This document shows positions 27,839 through 36,649 of a stretch of DNA of 64,000 nt, piece by piece. Origin of the DNA: Mycobacterium sp. KBS0706. Lineage in GTDB: Bacteria; Pseudomonadota; Alphaproteobacteria; DSM-16000; Inquilinaceae. The DNA is taken from the NCBI RefSeq assembly GCF_005938675.2, contig NZ_VCCH02000020.1, positions 43,381 through 107,380 of the forward strand. The letters are read 5' to 3'. The translations under genes were made by a program, and so were the position numbers. The notes beneath the pieces were generated by a model. That model had not been told where the DNA came from. It was given only the letters and a program-made list of their open reading frames with translations, and made no database searches. How positions within the stretch are numbered: the stretch's first letter is position 1; every line of letters begins with the position of its first letter.

Positions 27839-27844
27839 TGTCAA
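27839..27844 (-). promoter_or_regulatory. -35 box of the sugar-binding protein promoter
   Basis: An exact TTGACA on the minus strand lies in the 67-bp gap after the RlmI-like gene. The -10 would lie inside the palindrome at 27808-27823, so the gene has its own repressible promoter. Confidence 0.55.
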
Positions 27845-27853
27845 CCCCGCCGG

Positions 27854-29041
27854 TCAGTCCAGTTGCAGGACGATTCCCTTCAGATACGCGCTCTCCGGCA
27901 GCAGCGGATGCACTGGATGGTCCGGCCCGGCACCGGACTGGCGTAGGATCCGGCCCATCCGCCCGGCATCGACCAGGCCGCGCGCCACCTGCTCGGCGAA
28001 CAGCGCCGGGTCGACGTGATGGCTGCAGGAAAAGGCGCAGAGGAAGCCGCCGCGCTCGGTGATCCGCGCCGCGAGGCGGGCCAGCTTGGCATAGCCCCGC
28101 GCGCCGGCGGCGAGGTCCTTCTTCGACTTGACGAAGGCCGGCGGGTCGACCACCACCACCGGCCAGCGCTCGCCCTCGGCGCCGCGGCGCTCCAGCTCGG
28201 CGAAGGCTTCGCCGCGGGCCGTCGCGACCCGGTCGGCGACGCCGTTGGCGGCCGCGGCCTTCGCCGCCAGCTCCAGCGACGGGGCCGAGCGGTCGACCAG
28301 CGTCACCGCCTCGGCGCCGGCCAGCGCCGCCTGGATGCCGAAGCCGCCGGTATGGGTGTAGACGTCGAGCAGCCGCCGGCCGCGGGCCAGCTTCGCCACG
28401 AAGGCGCGGTTGTCGCGCTGGTCGAAGAACCAGCCGGTCTTCTGGCCGCCGAGCGGGTCGGCCTCGAAGCTCGCGCCGTTCTCCTCCACCGCGACCGGGC
28501 CGTCGAGGGTGCCGCGGGCGACACGCACCTCCTCCGCCAGCCCTTCCAGGCCGCGCACGGCGCTGTCGTTGCGCAGCACGATGGCGCGGGGCTGCAGCAG
28601 ATCCTCCAGCGCATCGCAGAGCGACGCCTCCAGCCGATCCATCAGCGCCGTGTTGCTCTGCAGCACCAGCACGTCGCCGTAGCGGTCGATGATCAATCCC
28701 GGCAGCCCGTCGGCCTCGGCATGGACCAGGCGGTAGAAGGGCCGGTCGAACAGCGTGTCACGCAGCGCCAGCGCCGCGGCCAGGCGCCGGCGCAGGAAAC
28801 CAGTGTCGATCGCCGTGTCCGGGCTGCGGTCGAGCATGCGCACCGCGATCAGCGCGTGCCGGTTGAAACCGCCGATACCGAGAGATTTGCCGCTGGCCGC
28901 CTCGACCCGCACCGGGGCGCCGAGCGGCACCTCGCGCAGCTCCGGCGTCATGGCGATCTCATTCGAGAAGATCCAGGGATGGCCGGCGGCGACGCGCTTG
29001 TCGCGGCCGGGCTGCAGGCGGATGAGCGGCAGGTCGGTCAT
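27854..29041 (-). CDS. class I SAM-dependent rRNA methyltransferase (RlmI-like)
   Basis: A 395-residue protein with an N-terminal PUA domain (RLQPGRDKRVAAGHPWIFSNEI), a central EEHEA-like part and a C-terminal Rossmann methyltransferase domain. SAM motif I is LLDVYTHTGGFGIQAAL, and motif IV with its catalytic region is VVVDPPAFVKSKKDL; FCAFSCSHHVDPALF carries the conserved Ser-Cys-Ser. This matches RlmI, which methylates C5 of a cytosine of 23S rRNA; the exact target here is inferred. Confidence 0.87.
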   Translation of the reverse strand: MTDLPLIRLQPGRDKRVAAGHPWIFSNEIAMTPELREVPLGAPVRVEAASGKSLGIGGFNRHALIAVRMLDRSPDTAIDTGFLRRRLAAALALRDTLFDRPFYRLVHAEADGLPGLIIDRYGDVLVLQSNTALMDRLEASLCDALEDLLQPRAIVLRNDSAVRGLEGLAEEVRVARGTLDGPVAVEENGASFEADPLGGQKTGWFFDQRDNRAFVAKLARGRRLLDVYTHTGGFGIQAALAGAEAVTLVDRSAPSLELAAKAAAANGVADRVATARGEAFAELERRGAEGERWPVVVVDPPAFVKSKKDLAAGARGYAKLARLAARITERGGFLCAFSCSHHVDPALFAEQVARGLVDAGRMGRILRQSGAGPDHPVHPLLPESAYLKGIVLQLD

Positions 29042-29147
29042 GGCGGCGGAGCATAGGGTGGTGGCCGCAGGACGGGAACCACGATCGGCGTTGACGCCGC
29101 ACCGGCCCGTCTAGTCTGCTGGCCGTGCCGCCGCAGCAGAGACCCCC

Positions 29148-30167
29148 ATGACCATACGCCCAGGCCCGCACAATTCCATTACCGACATCGCCGGTCTGCT
29201 GGTCGGCCAGGCCGAAGACATGGCCGTGCGCACCGGCGTGACCGTGCTGCTGCCCGAGATCCACTGCACCGCTGCCGTGGATGTCCGCGGCGGCGCCCCC
29301 GGCACCCGCGACACCGATGCCCTCGACCCGACCTGCCTGGTCGAGGCGATCGACGCCGTCGTGCTGTCCGGCGGGTCGGTGCATGGGCTGGAGGCTGCGT
29401 CGGGCGTCGTCGCCTGGCTCGCCGCGCGCGGCCGCGGTCATCCGGTGGGCAACGTCCGGGTGCCGATCGTGCCGGCCGCAATCCTGTTCGACCTGACCAA
29501 TGGCGGCGACAAGGGCTGGGGCGACACCCCGCCCTATCGCGCCCTGGCGCTGGCCGCCTGCGACGCCGCCGGCACCTGGGTGCGCCAGGGCAATGCCGGG
29601 GCCGGCACCGGGGCCAAGACCGCGACCTGCAAGGGCGGGCTGGGCACCGCCTCGGCGGTAGATCCCGAGATCGGCGCCACCATCGGCGCGCTGGTCGCCG
29701 CCAACCCGGTCGGCGCCGTGACCATGCCGGACGGCACCTTCTGGGCCTGGCCCTGGGAGCAGGAGGGCGAGTTCGGCGGCCCGCACCGCCCGACCGGCCC
29801 CGCAGGACCGGAGCCGGTGCTGTTCCGCCATCCCGCCGCGGCCGAACCGGCCGCCGGCGGCAACACCACGATCGGCATCGTGGCGGTCGACGCCGCCCTG
29901 ACCAAGGTCGAGGCGCAGCGGCTGGCGATCATGGCCCAGGACGGCCTGGCCCGCGCCATCCGCCCGGTGCACACGCCGATGGACGGCGACACCATCTTCG
30001 CCCTGGCCACCGGCGCCGTGCCGTTGCCGGAGCCGCGAGCCGTGGCCCTGGCCCGGATCGGCGCCATCGCCGCCGACTGCGTCGCCCGCGCCATCGCCCG
30101 GGGCGTCTGGCATGCCGAAACGCTGGACCAGCACCAGGGCTGGCGGGAGAAATACAGCAAGCCTTGA
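29148..30167 (+). CDS. P1-family N-terminal-nucleophile hydrolase (NylC-like)
   Basis: A 339-residue self-processing hydrolase of the DmpA/NylC superfamily. It has the N-terminal PGPHNSITDIAGLLVGQAED signature and VLSGGSVHGLEAASGV. The probable cleavage point is Asn-Thr in GGNTTIGIVAVDAALTK, with Thr as the new N-terminal nucleophile, as in NylC. It lies 81 bp upstream of a peptide-type ABC importer on the same strand, suggesting hydrolysis of imported amides or peptides. Confidence 0.87.
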   Translation: MTIRPGPHNSITDIAGLLVGQAEDMAVRTGVTVLLPEIHCTAAVDVRGGAPGTRDTDALDPTCLVEAIDAVVLSGGSVHGLEAASGVVAWLAARGRGHPVGNVRVPIVPAAILFDLTNGGDKGWGDTPPYRALALAACDAAGTWVRQGNAGAGTGAKTATCKGGLGTASAVDPEIGATIGALVAANPVGAVTMPDGTFWAWPWEQEGEFGGPHRPTGPAGPEPVLFRHPAAAEPAAGGNTTIGIVAVDAALTKVEAQRLAIMAQDGLARAIRPVHTPMDGDTIFALATGAVPLPEPRAVALARIGAIAADCVARAIARGVWHAETLDQHQGWREKYSKP

Positions 30168-30248
30168 ACCCGCCCCGGCGGCGCTGCCATCATTCGCCGC
30201 GAACGCGAAGGGCCGGGGGATTCGGTCCACCGGCACAGGGAGAATGCG

Positions 30249-31736
30249 ATGGGGATCAGGGGCATGCTCGCAGCCGCCATGCTGGCGGCCGGGCTGATCG
30301 CAACGCCGGCGCTGGCCGCCAAGGACCAGGCCGTGATCGGCATGGTGCTGGAGCCGCCGAACCTGGACCCGACCGGCGGCGCCGCCGCGGCCATCGCCGA
30401 GGTGGTCTATGCCAACCTGTTCGAGGGCCTGACCCGGATCGATGAGAACGGCCAGGTGCAGCCGGGGCTGGCCACCGAATGGAAGGTGTCCGACGACGGG
30501 CTGACCTACACCTTCACCCTGCGCCGCGGCACCACCTTCCATGACGGCACCAAATTCGACAGCGAGGCGGTGAAGTTCTCGCTGGACCGCGCCCGCGCCG
30601 CCGATTCGACCAATCCGCAGAAGGTCTTCTTCGAGCCGATCCAGTCGGTCGACACCCCGGCGGCGGACCAGGTGGTGATCACCCTGTCGCATCCGGACGG
30701 GCTGTTCCTGTTCCATCTCGGCCAGGCGGCGGCGCTGATCGTGGCGCCGAACTCCGCCGCCGACAACGGCACCCACCCGATCGGCACCGGCCCGTTCAAA
30801 TTCGTCGAATGGGTGCCGGGCGACCATGTCACGCTCGATCGCACCGACGCCTATGCCGGCGAGAAGCCGAAGCTGAACCGGCTGATCTTCCGCTTCGTCG
30901 CCGACCCGGCGGCGGCCTCGGCCGCGGTGATGTCGGGCGACATCGACGCCTTCCCGAACATGCCGGCGCCCGAGACGCTGGACCAGTTCAAGGCCGATCC
31001 GCGCTTCGCGGTCGAGATCGGCACCACCGCCGGCGAGACCGTGATGGCGGTGAACCAGCGCCGCAAGCCGTTCGGCGACGTCAAGGTGCGGCGGGCGCTG
31101 GCCATGGCGATCGACCGCCAGGCGCTGATCGACGGCGCGATGTTCGGCTACGGCACCCCGATCGGCAGCCATTTCGCCCCCTATGAGGCCGCCTACAAGG
31201 ACCTGACCGGCGCCTATCCCTACGACCCGGCCAAGGCCAAGGCGCTGCTGGCCGAGGCCGGCTATCCGGACGGCTTCAAGGCGACCCTGAAGCTGCCCCC
31301 GCCCGGCTATGCCCGCCGCAGCGGCGAGATCATCCAGGCGCAGCTGGCCGAGATCGGAGTCCAGGTCGAGCTGGTGCCGGTGGAATGGGCGCAGTGGCTG
31401 GAGCAGGTGTTCAAGGGCTTCGACTACGACATGACCATCGTCGCCCACACCGAGGCGCTGGACATCGACATCTACGCCCGCGGCAAGGACAAGTACTATT
31501 TCGGCTACGACAACCCGGCCTTCGACCAGGTGATCCAGCAGCTGAACAGCACGGTGGACCCGGAGCAGCGCAAGGCCCTGTACCAGCAGGCGCAGCAGAT
31601 CCTGTCCGATGACGAGGCGGCGGTGTTCCTGTTTCAGCTGCCCAAGACCGGCGTGCGCAACGCCAAGCTGATGGGGATGTGGAAGAACAGCCCGATCGCC
31701 GCCAACGACATGACCAAGGCCTATTGGGCGGAATGA
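30249..31736 (+). CDS. ABC transporter peptide/opine-type binding protein (family 5)
   Basis: A 495-residue periplasmic protein with a signal peptide (MLAAAMLAAGLIATPALA). The family 5 signatures VIGMVLEPPNLDPTGG and WKVSDDGLTYTFTLRRGTTFHDGT are near the N-terminus, and DVKVRRALAMAIDRQALID is in the middle. It delivers di/oligopeptides or similar solutes to the permeases encoded downstream, from which it is separated by a 334-bp gap with a long inverted repeat. Confidence 0.93.
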   Translation: MGIRGMLAAAMLAAGLIATPALAAKDQAVIGMVLEPPNLDPTGGAAAAIAEVVYANLFEGLTRIDENGQVQPGLATEWKVSDDGLTYTFTLRRGTTFHDGTKFDSEAVKFSLDRARAADSTNPQKVFFEPIQSVDTPAADQVVITLSHPDGLFLFHLGQAAALIVAPNSAADNGTHPIGTGPFKFVEWVPGDHVTLDRTDAYAGEKPKLNRLIFRFVADPAAASAAVMSGDIDAFPNMPAPETLDQFKADPRFAVEIGTTAGETVMAVNQRRKPFGDVKVRRALAMAIDRQALIDGAMFGYGTPIGSHFAPYEAAYKDLTGAYPYDPAKAKALLAEAGYPDGFKATLKLPPPGYARRSGEIIQAQLAEIGVQVELVPVEWAQWLEQVFKGFDYDMTIVAHTEALDIDIYARGKDKYYFGYDNPAFDQVIQQLNSTVDPEQRKALYQQAQQILSDDEAAVFLFQLPKTGVRNAKLMGMWKNSPIAANDMTKAYWAE

Positions 31737-31813
31737 GGGGAAGCCGGCGCAGATCGAGTCCCCCCTCCCCTCGCGGGCTATCGGATTCACACATCTTTGA
31801 AGTGAGCTTTTTT

Positions 31814-31986
31814 AAGTCCCCCCTCCCCTTGCGGGAGGGGGGCAGGAGGAGGGGTCTGCGCGCGTCCGCGCGCGGATGGGCAGGGCACCGAATTCGCCGT
31901 CCGTGCCGGTTTGCGACAGTCTGGGCCGGCTCGATCCGAGAGAACCCCCTCCCCCTACCTCCCTCCCGCAAGGGGAGGGGGGACTC
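31814..31986. repeat. long inverted repeat between binding-protein and permease genes
   Basis: Perfect 25-nt arms at 31815-31839 and 31961-31985 (core CCCTCCCCTTGCGGGAGGG and its complement) are flanked inwards by weaker complementary purine/pyrimidine tracts. Similar G/C-tract palindromes are dispersed in proteobacterial genomes and produce spurious Pro/Arg/Gly-rich reading frames. The rest of the 31737-32070 gap holds no gene. In a transcript the element would fold into a long hairpin inside the transport operon. Confidence 0.8.
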
Positions 31987-32070
31987 AAAAGAGACGACGC
32001 GTGAGTGCCGTAGCCCTTACGGAGGGGGGACTAGGAAGGGTTGCTCTCTCTCTGCGGCCCGGAGCGCCTG

Positions 32071-33018
32071 ATGCTCGGCTTCCTGGGGCGGCGGGTGGTG
32101 ACGCTGCTGTTCACGCTGTTCGCCGCCTCGGTCGTGGTGTTCACCGTGCTCGAGGTGTTGCCCGGCGACCCGGCGCTCCTGATGCTGGGCACCGAGGCGC
32201 GCGAGGACACGCTGGCGGCGCTGCGCAGCCAGATGGGCCTCGACCGGCCGGCGCCGGTCCGCTACCTAGACTGGGTCGGCGGCGCCCTGACCGGCGATTT
32301 CGGCACCAGCTACACCTACAAGATGCCGGTGGCGAAGCTGGTCGGCGACCGGCTGGCGGTGACCGCCCCGCTGGCGCTGCTGGCCCTGCTGCTGTCGACC
32401 ACGCTGGCCATCCCGCTCGGCATGCTGGCCGCGGTGAAGCACAACCGGGTCGGCGACTGGGGGGTGATGGGGTTCAGCCAGCTCGGCCTCGCCGTGCCCA
32501 GCTTCTGGGTCGGCATCATGCTGATCTGGCTGTTCGCGCTGCAGCTCGGCTGGTTCGGCGCCGGCGGTTTCCCCGGCTGGTCCGCCGGCTGGGGCGCGGC
32601 GCTGCAGGCGCTGGTTCTGCCGGCCGCAGCCCTGGCCCTGACCGAGGCGGCGATCCTGGCCCGCATCGTCCGCTCGGCGATGCTGGAGACGATGCGCGAG
32701 GACTATGTCCGCACCGCCCGGGCCAAGGGGCTGAGCCGGGGCGAGGTGCTGCGCCGCCACGTGCTGCGCAACGCCCTGATCCCGGTCGCCACCATCATCG
32801 GGCTGCAGTTCGGCTTCCTGATGGCCGGCGCGGTGGTGGTGGAGAACGTGTTCACCCTGCCCGGGCTGGGCCGCCTGGCCTTCCAGGCCATCGCCCAGCG
32901 CGACCTGATCGTGGTCAAGGACGTCGTGGTGCTGCTGGCCGCCATCGTCGTCACCGTCAACTTCCTGGTCGATGTGGTCTATGCCGTGATCGACCCGCGG
33001 CCGAAGCAGGCGGGGTGA
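32071..33018 (+). CDS. ABC transporter permease (DppB-like)
   Basis: A 315-residue inner-membrane permease with about six helices. The DppB/OppB hallmarks are the N-terminal LGRRVVTLLFTLFAASVVVF, VLPGDPALLMLG and the ATPase-contact EAA loop DYVRTARAKGLSRGEVLRRH. An ATG at 32071 puts the first helix at the N-terminus; a frame start at 32041 is possible but adds non-family residues. Its TGA is 2 bp before the next permease ATG. Confidence 0.93.
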   Translation: MLGFLGRRVVTLLFTLFAASVVVFTVLEVLPGDPALLMLGTEAREDTLAALRSQMGLDRPAPVRYLDWVGGALTGDFGTSYTYKMPVAKLVGDRLAVTAPLALLALLLSTTLAIPLGMLAAVKHNRVGDWGVMGFSQLGLAVPSFWVGIMLIWLFALQLGWFGAGGFPGWSAGWGAALQALVLPAAALALTEAAILARIVRSAMLETMREDYVRTARAKGLSRGEVLRRHVLRNALIPVATIIGLQFGFLMAGAVVVENVFTLPGLGRLAFQAIAQRDLIVVKDVVVLLAAIVVTVNFLVDVVYAVIDPRPKQAG

Positions 33019-33020
33019 CG

Positions 33021-33851
33021 ATGCTCCGGCTGCTCGCCCATCGCGGCTTCGCCCTCGGCCTGATCCTGTGCCTTGTGTTCATCGGCATGGCGGTGGTCAG
33101 CCTGGTCTGGACGCCCTTTCCGCCGAACGCCATCTCGATCCCCCAGAAGCTGCAGGGGCCGGGCGCACTGCACTGGCTGGGCACCGACCAGCTGGGGCGG
33201 GACACGCTGTCGCGCATCATGGTCGGCGCCCGCACCTCGGTCGCGGTCGGGGTGGTCGCGGTCGTGATCGGCCTCGTCATCGGCGTGCCGCTCGGCCTGT
33301 GGGCCGCGGCCCGGCGCGGTTGGACCGACGAGATCCTGGGCCGCGCCATCGACCTGACCTTCGCCTTCCCGGCGATCCTCAGCGCCATCCTGATCACCGC
33401 CCTGCTGGGCCCTGGCGCGGTCAACGCCATCCTGGCGATCGGCATCTTCAACATCGCCGTCTTCGCCCGGGTGTCGCGCGGCGCCGCCCTGGTGGTCTAT
33501 GGCCGCGACTTCGTCCGCGCCGCCCAGTCGCTGGGCCGGTCGCGGCTGGACATCGCGCTGCGCCACGTGCTGCCGAACATGGCCAACGCCCTGATCGTGC
33601 AGGCGACGATCCAGTTCGCAATCGCCATCCTGGCGGAGGCGGCCTTGGGCTATCTCGGCCTCGGCACCCAGCCGCCGCAGGCCAGCTGGGGCAAGATGCT
33701 GCTGGACGCGCAGACGCTGCTGGCCCAGGCGCCGTTGCAGGCGGTGTTCCCGGGGCTGGCCATCGCCGTGGCGGTGCTGGGCCTGAACCTGATCGGCGAC
33801 GGCCTGCGCGACCTGTTGGACCCGCGGATGAAGGTCGGCCGGATCGGCTGA
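33021..33851 (+). CDS. ABC transporter permease (DppC-like)
   Basis: A 276-residue second permease of the same importer. It has HWLGTDQLGRDTLSRIMVGA, the DppC/OppC signature, and an EAA loop DFVRAAQSLGRSRLDIALRH. A GTG at 33015 overlapping the upstream stop is an alternative start. No DppD/DppF ATPase follows: the next gene encodes a GST. Confidence 0.93.
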   Translation: MLRLLAHRGFALGLILCLVFIGMAVVSLVWTPFPPNAISIPQKLQGPGALHWLGTDQLGRDTLSRIMVGARTSVAVGVVAVVIGLVIGVPLGLWAAARRGWTDEILGRAIDLTFAFPAILSAILITALLGPGAVNAILAIGIFNIAVFARVSRGAALVVYGRDFVRAAQSLGRSRLDIALRHVLPNMANALIVQATIQFAIAILAEAALGYLGLGTQPPQASWGKMLLDAQTLLAQAPLQAVFPGLAIAVAVLGLNLIGDGLRDLLDPRMKVGRIG

Positions 33852-33946
33852 CGCAAAAACCTTGCGTGCAGGCGCGATCATCGCGCGCACCTCCCGCAGG
33901 CGGGCGGATAGGGTCACGGCACCTCCACCCACGCCGGGACCCGACC

Positions 33947-34564
33947 ATGCAGCTGCTGTACCAGACCCATTCCCCCTACGCCCGCAAGGTGCTGGTGATG
34001 GCGCATGAGGCTGGCCTGGCCGGCCGGATCGAGGTGATCCATCACGAGACCAGCCCGACCCGGCGCAACGAGGCGGTGTTCGCCGCCAACCCGCTGGGCA
34101 AGGTGCCGGTGCTGATCTGCGAAGACGGGCTGGCGCTGTTCGACAGCGTGGCGATCTGCGACCATCTGGACGGGCTGCATGACGGGCCGAAGCTGATCCC
34201 GCCCGCCGGCCGGGCGCGCGCCCTGGCCCTGCGGCTGCAGGCCCTGGCCCAGGGGTTGGCCGATGCCGGCATCGCCCTGCGCTGGGAGACGGAACGGCGG
34301 CCAGAGGCGCTGCGCTACCCGGCCCTGGCCGAGGGCCAGGCGGCGAAGCTGCAGGCGGGCTACGACTTCATCGAGCGCGAGGTCGATCTCGACGGCCCGG
34401 TCGAGCTGGGCCAGATCGCCCTGGCCACGGCGCTGAGCTGGCTGGAGTTCCGCGGCCTGCCGGAGTTCCGCCCCGGCCGGCCGCGCCTGTCCGCCTGGTT
34501 CGACGCCTTCAGCCGCCGCCCGTCGATGCTGGCGACGCCGCTGTCAGGCGAGACCCACGACTAG
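33947..34564 (+). CDS. glutathione S-transferase family protein
   Basis: A 205-residue GST. The N-terminal thioredoxin-like domain has the Ser active-site region QTHSPYARKVLVMAHEAGL and the cis-proline/GSH-binding segment NPLGKVPVLICEDG...LFDSVAICDHLD; the C-terminal helical domain follows. The substrate is unknown. Its stop overlaps that of the convergent M24 gene (CTAG). Confidence 0.92.
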   Translation: MQLLYQTHSPYARKVLVMAHEAGLAGRIEVIHHETSPTRRNEAVFAANPLGKVPVLICEDGLALFDSVAICDHLDGLHDGPKLIPPAGRARALALRLQALAQGLADAGIALRWETERRPEALRYPALAEGQAAKLQAGYDFIEREVDLDGPVELGQIALATALSWLEFRGLPEFRPGRPRLSAWFDAFSRRPSMLATPLSGETHD

Positions 34565-35721
34565 GCCACCACGAGGTCCGTCGGCGCCAGGGTCAGCGGC
34601 TCGCAGCCGGTGTCGGTGACCAGCACGGTCTGGCCCGAGGTCATGGCCAGGCCGCGGTCGCTGTCGTAGAGGATGATGTGGATGAAGAACACCATCCCGG
34701 GCGCCGCCAGCGTCGGGTTGCCGTGGAAGAACATCGACAGGCTGGGCGAGTCCATCCAGTTCGGCGCGAAGGTGGTGCCGAGCGAATAGCCGCAGGCATT
34801 CAGCCGGGCGTGGCGCAGGCCGGCGGCATCGGCCACCCTTGCGTGGGCGTCGAACACGTCGCCGAGCGGGTGGCCCGGCTTCAGCGCCGCCTTCGCCGCC
34901 TCCAGCGCGTCGACCGCCGCCCGGTGCATCGCCCGATGCTCCGGCGAGGCCTTGCCGACCAGCAGGGTCCGCATCAGGCAGGCGTGGTAGTGGCGATAGG
35001 TGCCGGCGAATTCCAGCGTCAGCTGGTCCTCGGCCGACAGGTGCCGCCGGCCGGTGAAGTAGCGGCACATCAGGGCGCCGGGGCCGGAACCGATGATGAA
35101 CTCGTTGGCCGGGTCGTCGCCGCCGCCGCGCCACACCGCGCCCTGCATCGCCGCCAGGATGTCGCCCTCGAAGGCGCCGGGCCTGGTCAGCTTCACCGCC
35201 TCATCATAGGCCGCGTCGGCCAACTTCGCCGCCTCGCGGACATAGACCAGCTCGGCCGGGCTCTTGATCAGCCGGAAGCGGGAGACGAGGTCGGAGGCAT
35301 CCTCGTGCTGCGCGTAGCCGTCGAGCTTGGCCTTGAGCCGGAAGCCCAGCGCAGCCGTGAGGCCGTAGGCGTCCCATTCGACGCCGACCTTGTTGCCGCG
35401 GACATCGTATTCATCAAGGATCTTCAGCAGGTCGTCCGCCGGCTCCGACCCCGCCCGATCGACCCAGACCCGGACATCCTCGATCACCGAGGTGAAGTAC
35501 GCTTGGCGTTCGTCGGCGGAGCGGGTCAGCAGCGTCATCCGCCCGTCCACGCCCAGCCACAGGCACTGGAAATAGACGTAGCCGAAGGTGTCGTAGCCGG
35601 TCAGCCAGTACAGCGACTCCTGGCGGAACACCAGCAGGCCGTCGAGGCCGCGGGCGACGATCTCGGCACAGACGCGGCGGCGGCGGTCCACCAGCTCCGA
35701 CGCCTCGAAATGGATCGGCAT
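34561..35721 (-). CDS. M24-fold hydrolase lacking metal ligands (creatinase/ectoine-hydrolase-like)
   Basis: A 386-residue pita-bread protein with an N-terminal creatinase-like domain and a C-terminal M24 domain. The five canonical metal ligands (Asp, Asp, His, Glu, Glu) are all replaced: LTLEFAGTYRHYHACLMRT carries Glu and Cys at the two Asp positions, NACGYSLGTTFAPNW has Cys for His, and MVFFIHIILY has His for Glu. It is therefore not an Xaa-Pro aminopeptidase. The LEFAG...RHYH pattern and GYSLG...P.W resemble metal-independent ectoine hydrolases (EutD/DoeA) of this fold as I recall them. It lies 13 bp after gpt in the same direction. Confidence 0.85.
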   Translation of the reverse strand: MPIHFEASELVDRRRRVCAEIVARGLDGLLVFRQESLYWLTGYDTFGYVYFQCLWLGVDGRMTLLTRSADERQAYFTSVIEDVRVWVDRAGSEPADDLLKILDEYDVRGNKVGVEWDAYGLTAALGFRLKAKLDGYAQHEDASDLVSRFRLIKSPAELVYVREAAKLADAAYDEAVKLTRPGAFEGDILAAMQGAVWRGGGDDPANEFIIGSGPGALMCRYFTGRRHLSAEDQLTLEFAGTYRHYHACLMRTLLVGKASPEHRAMHRAAVDALEAAKAALKPGHPLGDVFDAHARVADAAGLRHARLNACGYSLGTTFAPNWMDSPSLSMFFHGNPTLAAPGMVFFIHIILYDSDRGLAMTSGQTVLVTDTGCEPLTLAPTDLVVA

Positions 35722-35734
35722 GGCGGCGCTCGCT

Positions 35735-36229
35735 TCAGCGTTTCTGGGCGCGGATCTCGGCGATCGGCTCGGCGTAGCGGTATTCGATGTCCCAGGGGAA
35801 GAAGATCCAGGTGTCCTGGCTGACCTCGGTGATGAAGGTGTCGACCAGCGGCCGGCCGGCCGGCTTGGCGTAGACCGTGGCGAAATGCGCCTTCGGCAGC
35901 AGGTCGCGCACCACCCGGGCGGTGCGGCCGGTGTCGACCAGGTCGTCGACGATCAGCCAGCCCTCGCCGTCACCCTCGACCGGCGCCTTCAGGATCTTGG
36001 ATTCCCGCATGTCCTGGTGGTCGTAAGTCGAGACGCAGACCGTGTCGATCAGCCGGACGTCGAGCTCGCGCGCCAGGATCGCGGCCGGCACCAGCCCGCC
36101 GCGGGTGATGGCGACGATGCCCTTCCACGGCCCCAGCTCGGCCAGGCGCCAGGCCAGGGCACGGGCGTTGCGGTGCAGCTCCTCCCAGGAGACCGGGAAA
36201 TCCTTCCGGAACGACGCGTGCTCGGCCAT
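35735..36229 (-). CDS. gpt: xanthine-guanine phosphoribosyltransferase
   Basis: A 164-residue purine salvage enzyme that attaches PRPP to xanthine or guanine. The PRPP loop is [17 protein letters not shown], with [17 protein letters not shown] as the preceding pyrophosphate loop; [10 protein letters not shown] is the base-binding C-terminal motif. Length is normal. It is probably cotranscribed with the downstream M24-fold gene. Confidence 0.93.
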   Translation of the reverse strand: MAEHASFRKDFPVSWEELHRNARALAWRLAELGPWKGIVAITRGGLVPAAILARELDVRLIDTVCVSTYDHQDMRESKILKAPVEGDGEGWLIVDDLVDTGRTARVVRDLLPKAHFATVYAKPAGRPLVDTFITEVSQDTWIFFPWDIEYRYAEPIAEIRAQKR

Positions 36230-36376
36230 CTACGGTTCTCCAACACCCCTGGGGAATTCGCGCTTCATAGCGCAACCGGACCGGCACCGGAAGGGTGTGC
36301 CGGCCTTGATCTCGCCATGCTTGCCCGCGATTCTCCGCCCTGCAGCCCTCTGCGGCTGCGCTGCACAGAGAATCGT

Positions 36377-36634
36377 ATGTTCCGCCTCGTCCTGACCGCC
36401 GCCCTCCTCGCCGTTGTCGCCGGCCCCGCTTTGGCCGCCGAATCCTGCGACGTGAACGCCGAATCCGCGGCCGTGGTCGCGGCCTGGGGCGCCAAGGTGC
36501 GCGACGGGTCGTTGCCCGAGGCCAAGCTGTCCGAGATCTCGGGCAAGATCCAGTCGCTGCCCTCGATCAGCGCCCAGGATCCGAACAAGGCCTGCGCCGT
36601 CCTGGCCGAGATCAAGCGCGACCTCGGCCTGTAG
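36377..36634 (+). CDS. small secreted hypothetical protein
   Basis: An 85-residue protein with a signal peptide (MFRLVLTAALLAVVAGPALA) and a 64-residue mature helical part holding two cysteines (ESCDVNAES and KACAVLAEIK), probably disulfide-linked in the periplasm. I do not recognise the family. It is convergent with the FecR-domain gene. Confidence 0.7.
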   Translation: MFRLVLTAALLAVVAGPALAAESCDVNAESAAVVAAWGAKVRDGSLPEAKLSEISGKIQSLPSISAQDPNKACAVLAEIKRDLGL

Positions 36635-36649
36635 GGGCCTCGGCGTCCC

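Noticed and set aside
31750..32040. Pro/Arg/Gly-rich frames of the type SPLPLREGGRRRG
   Set aside because: They are translations of the G/C-tract inverted repeat, not proteins.
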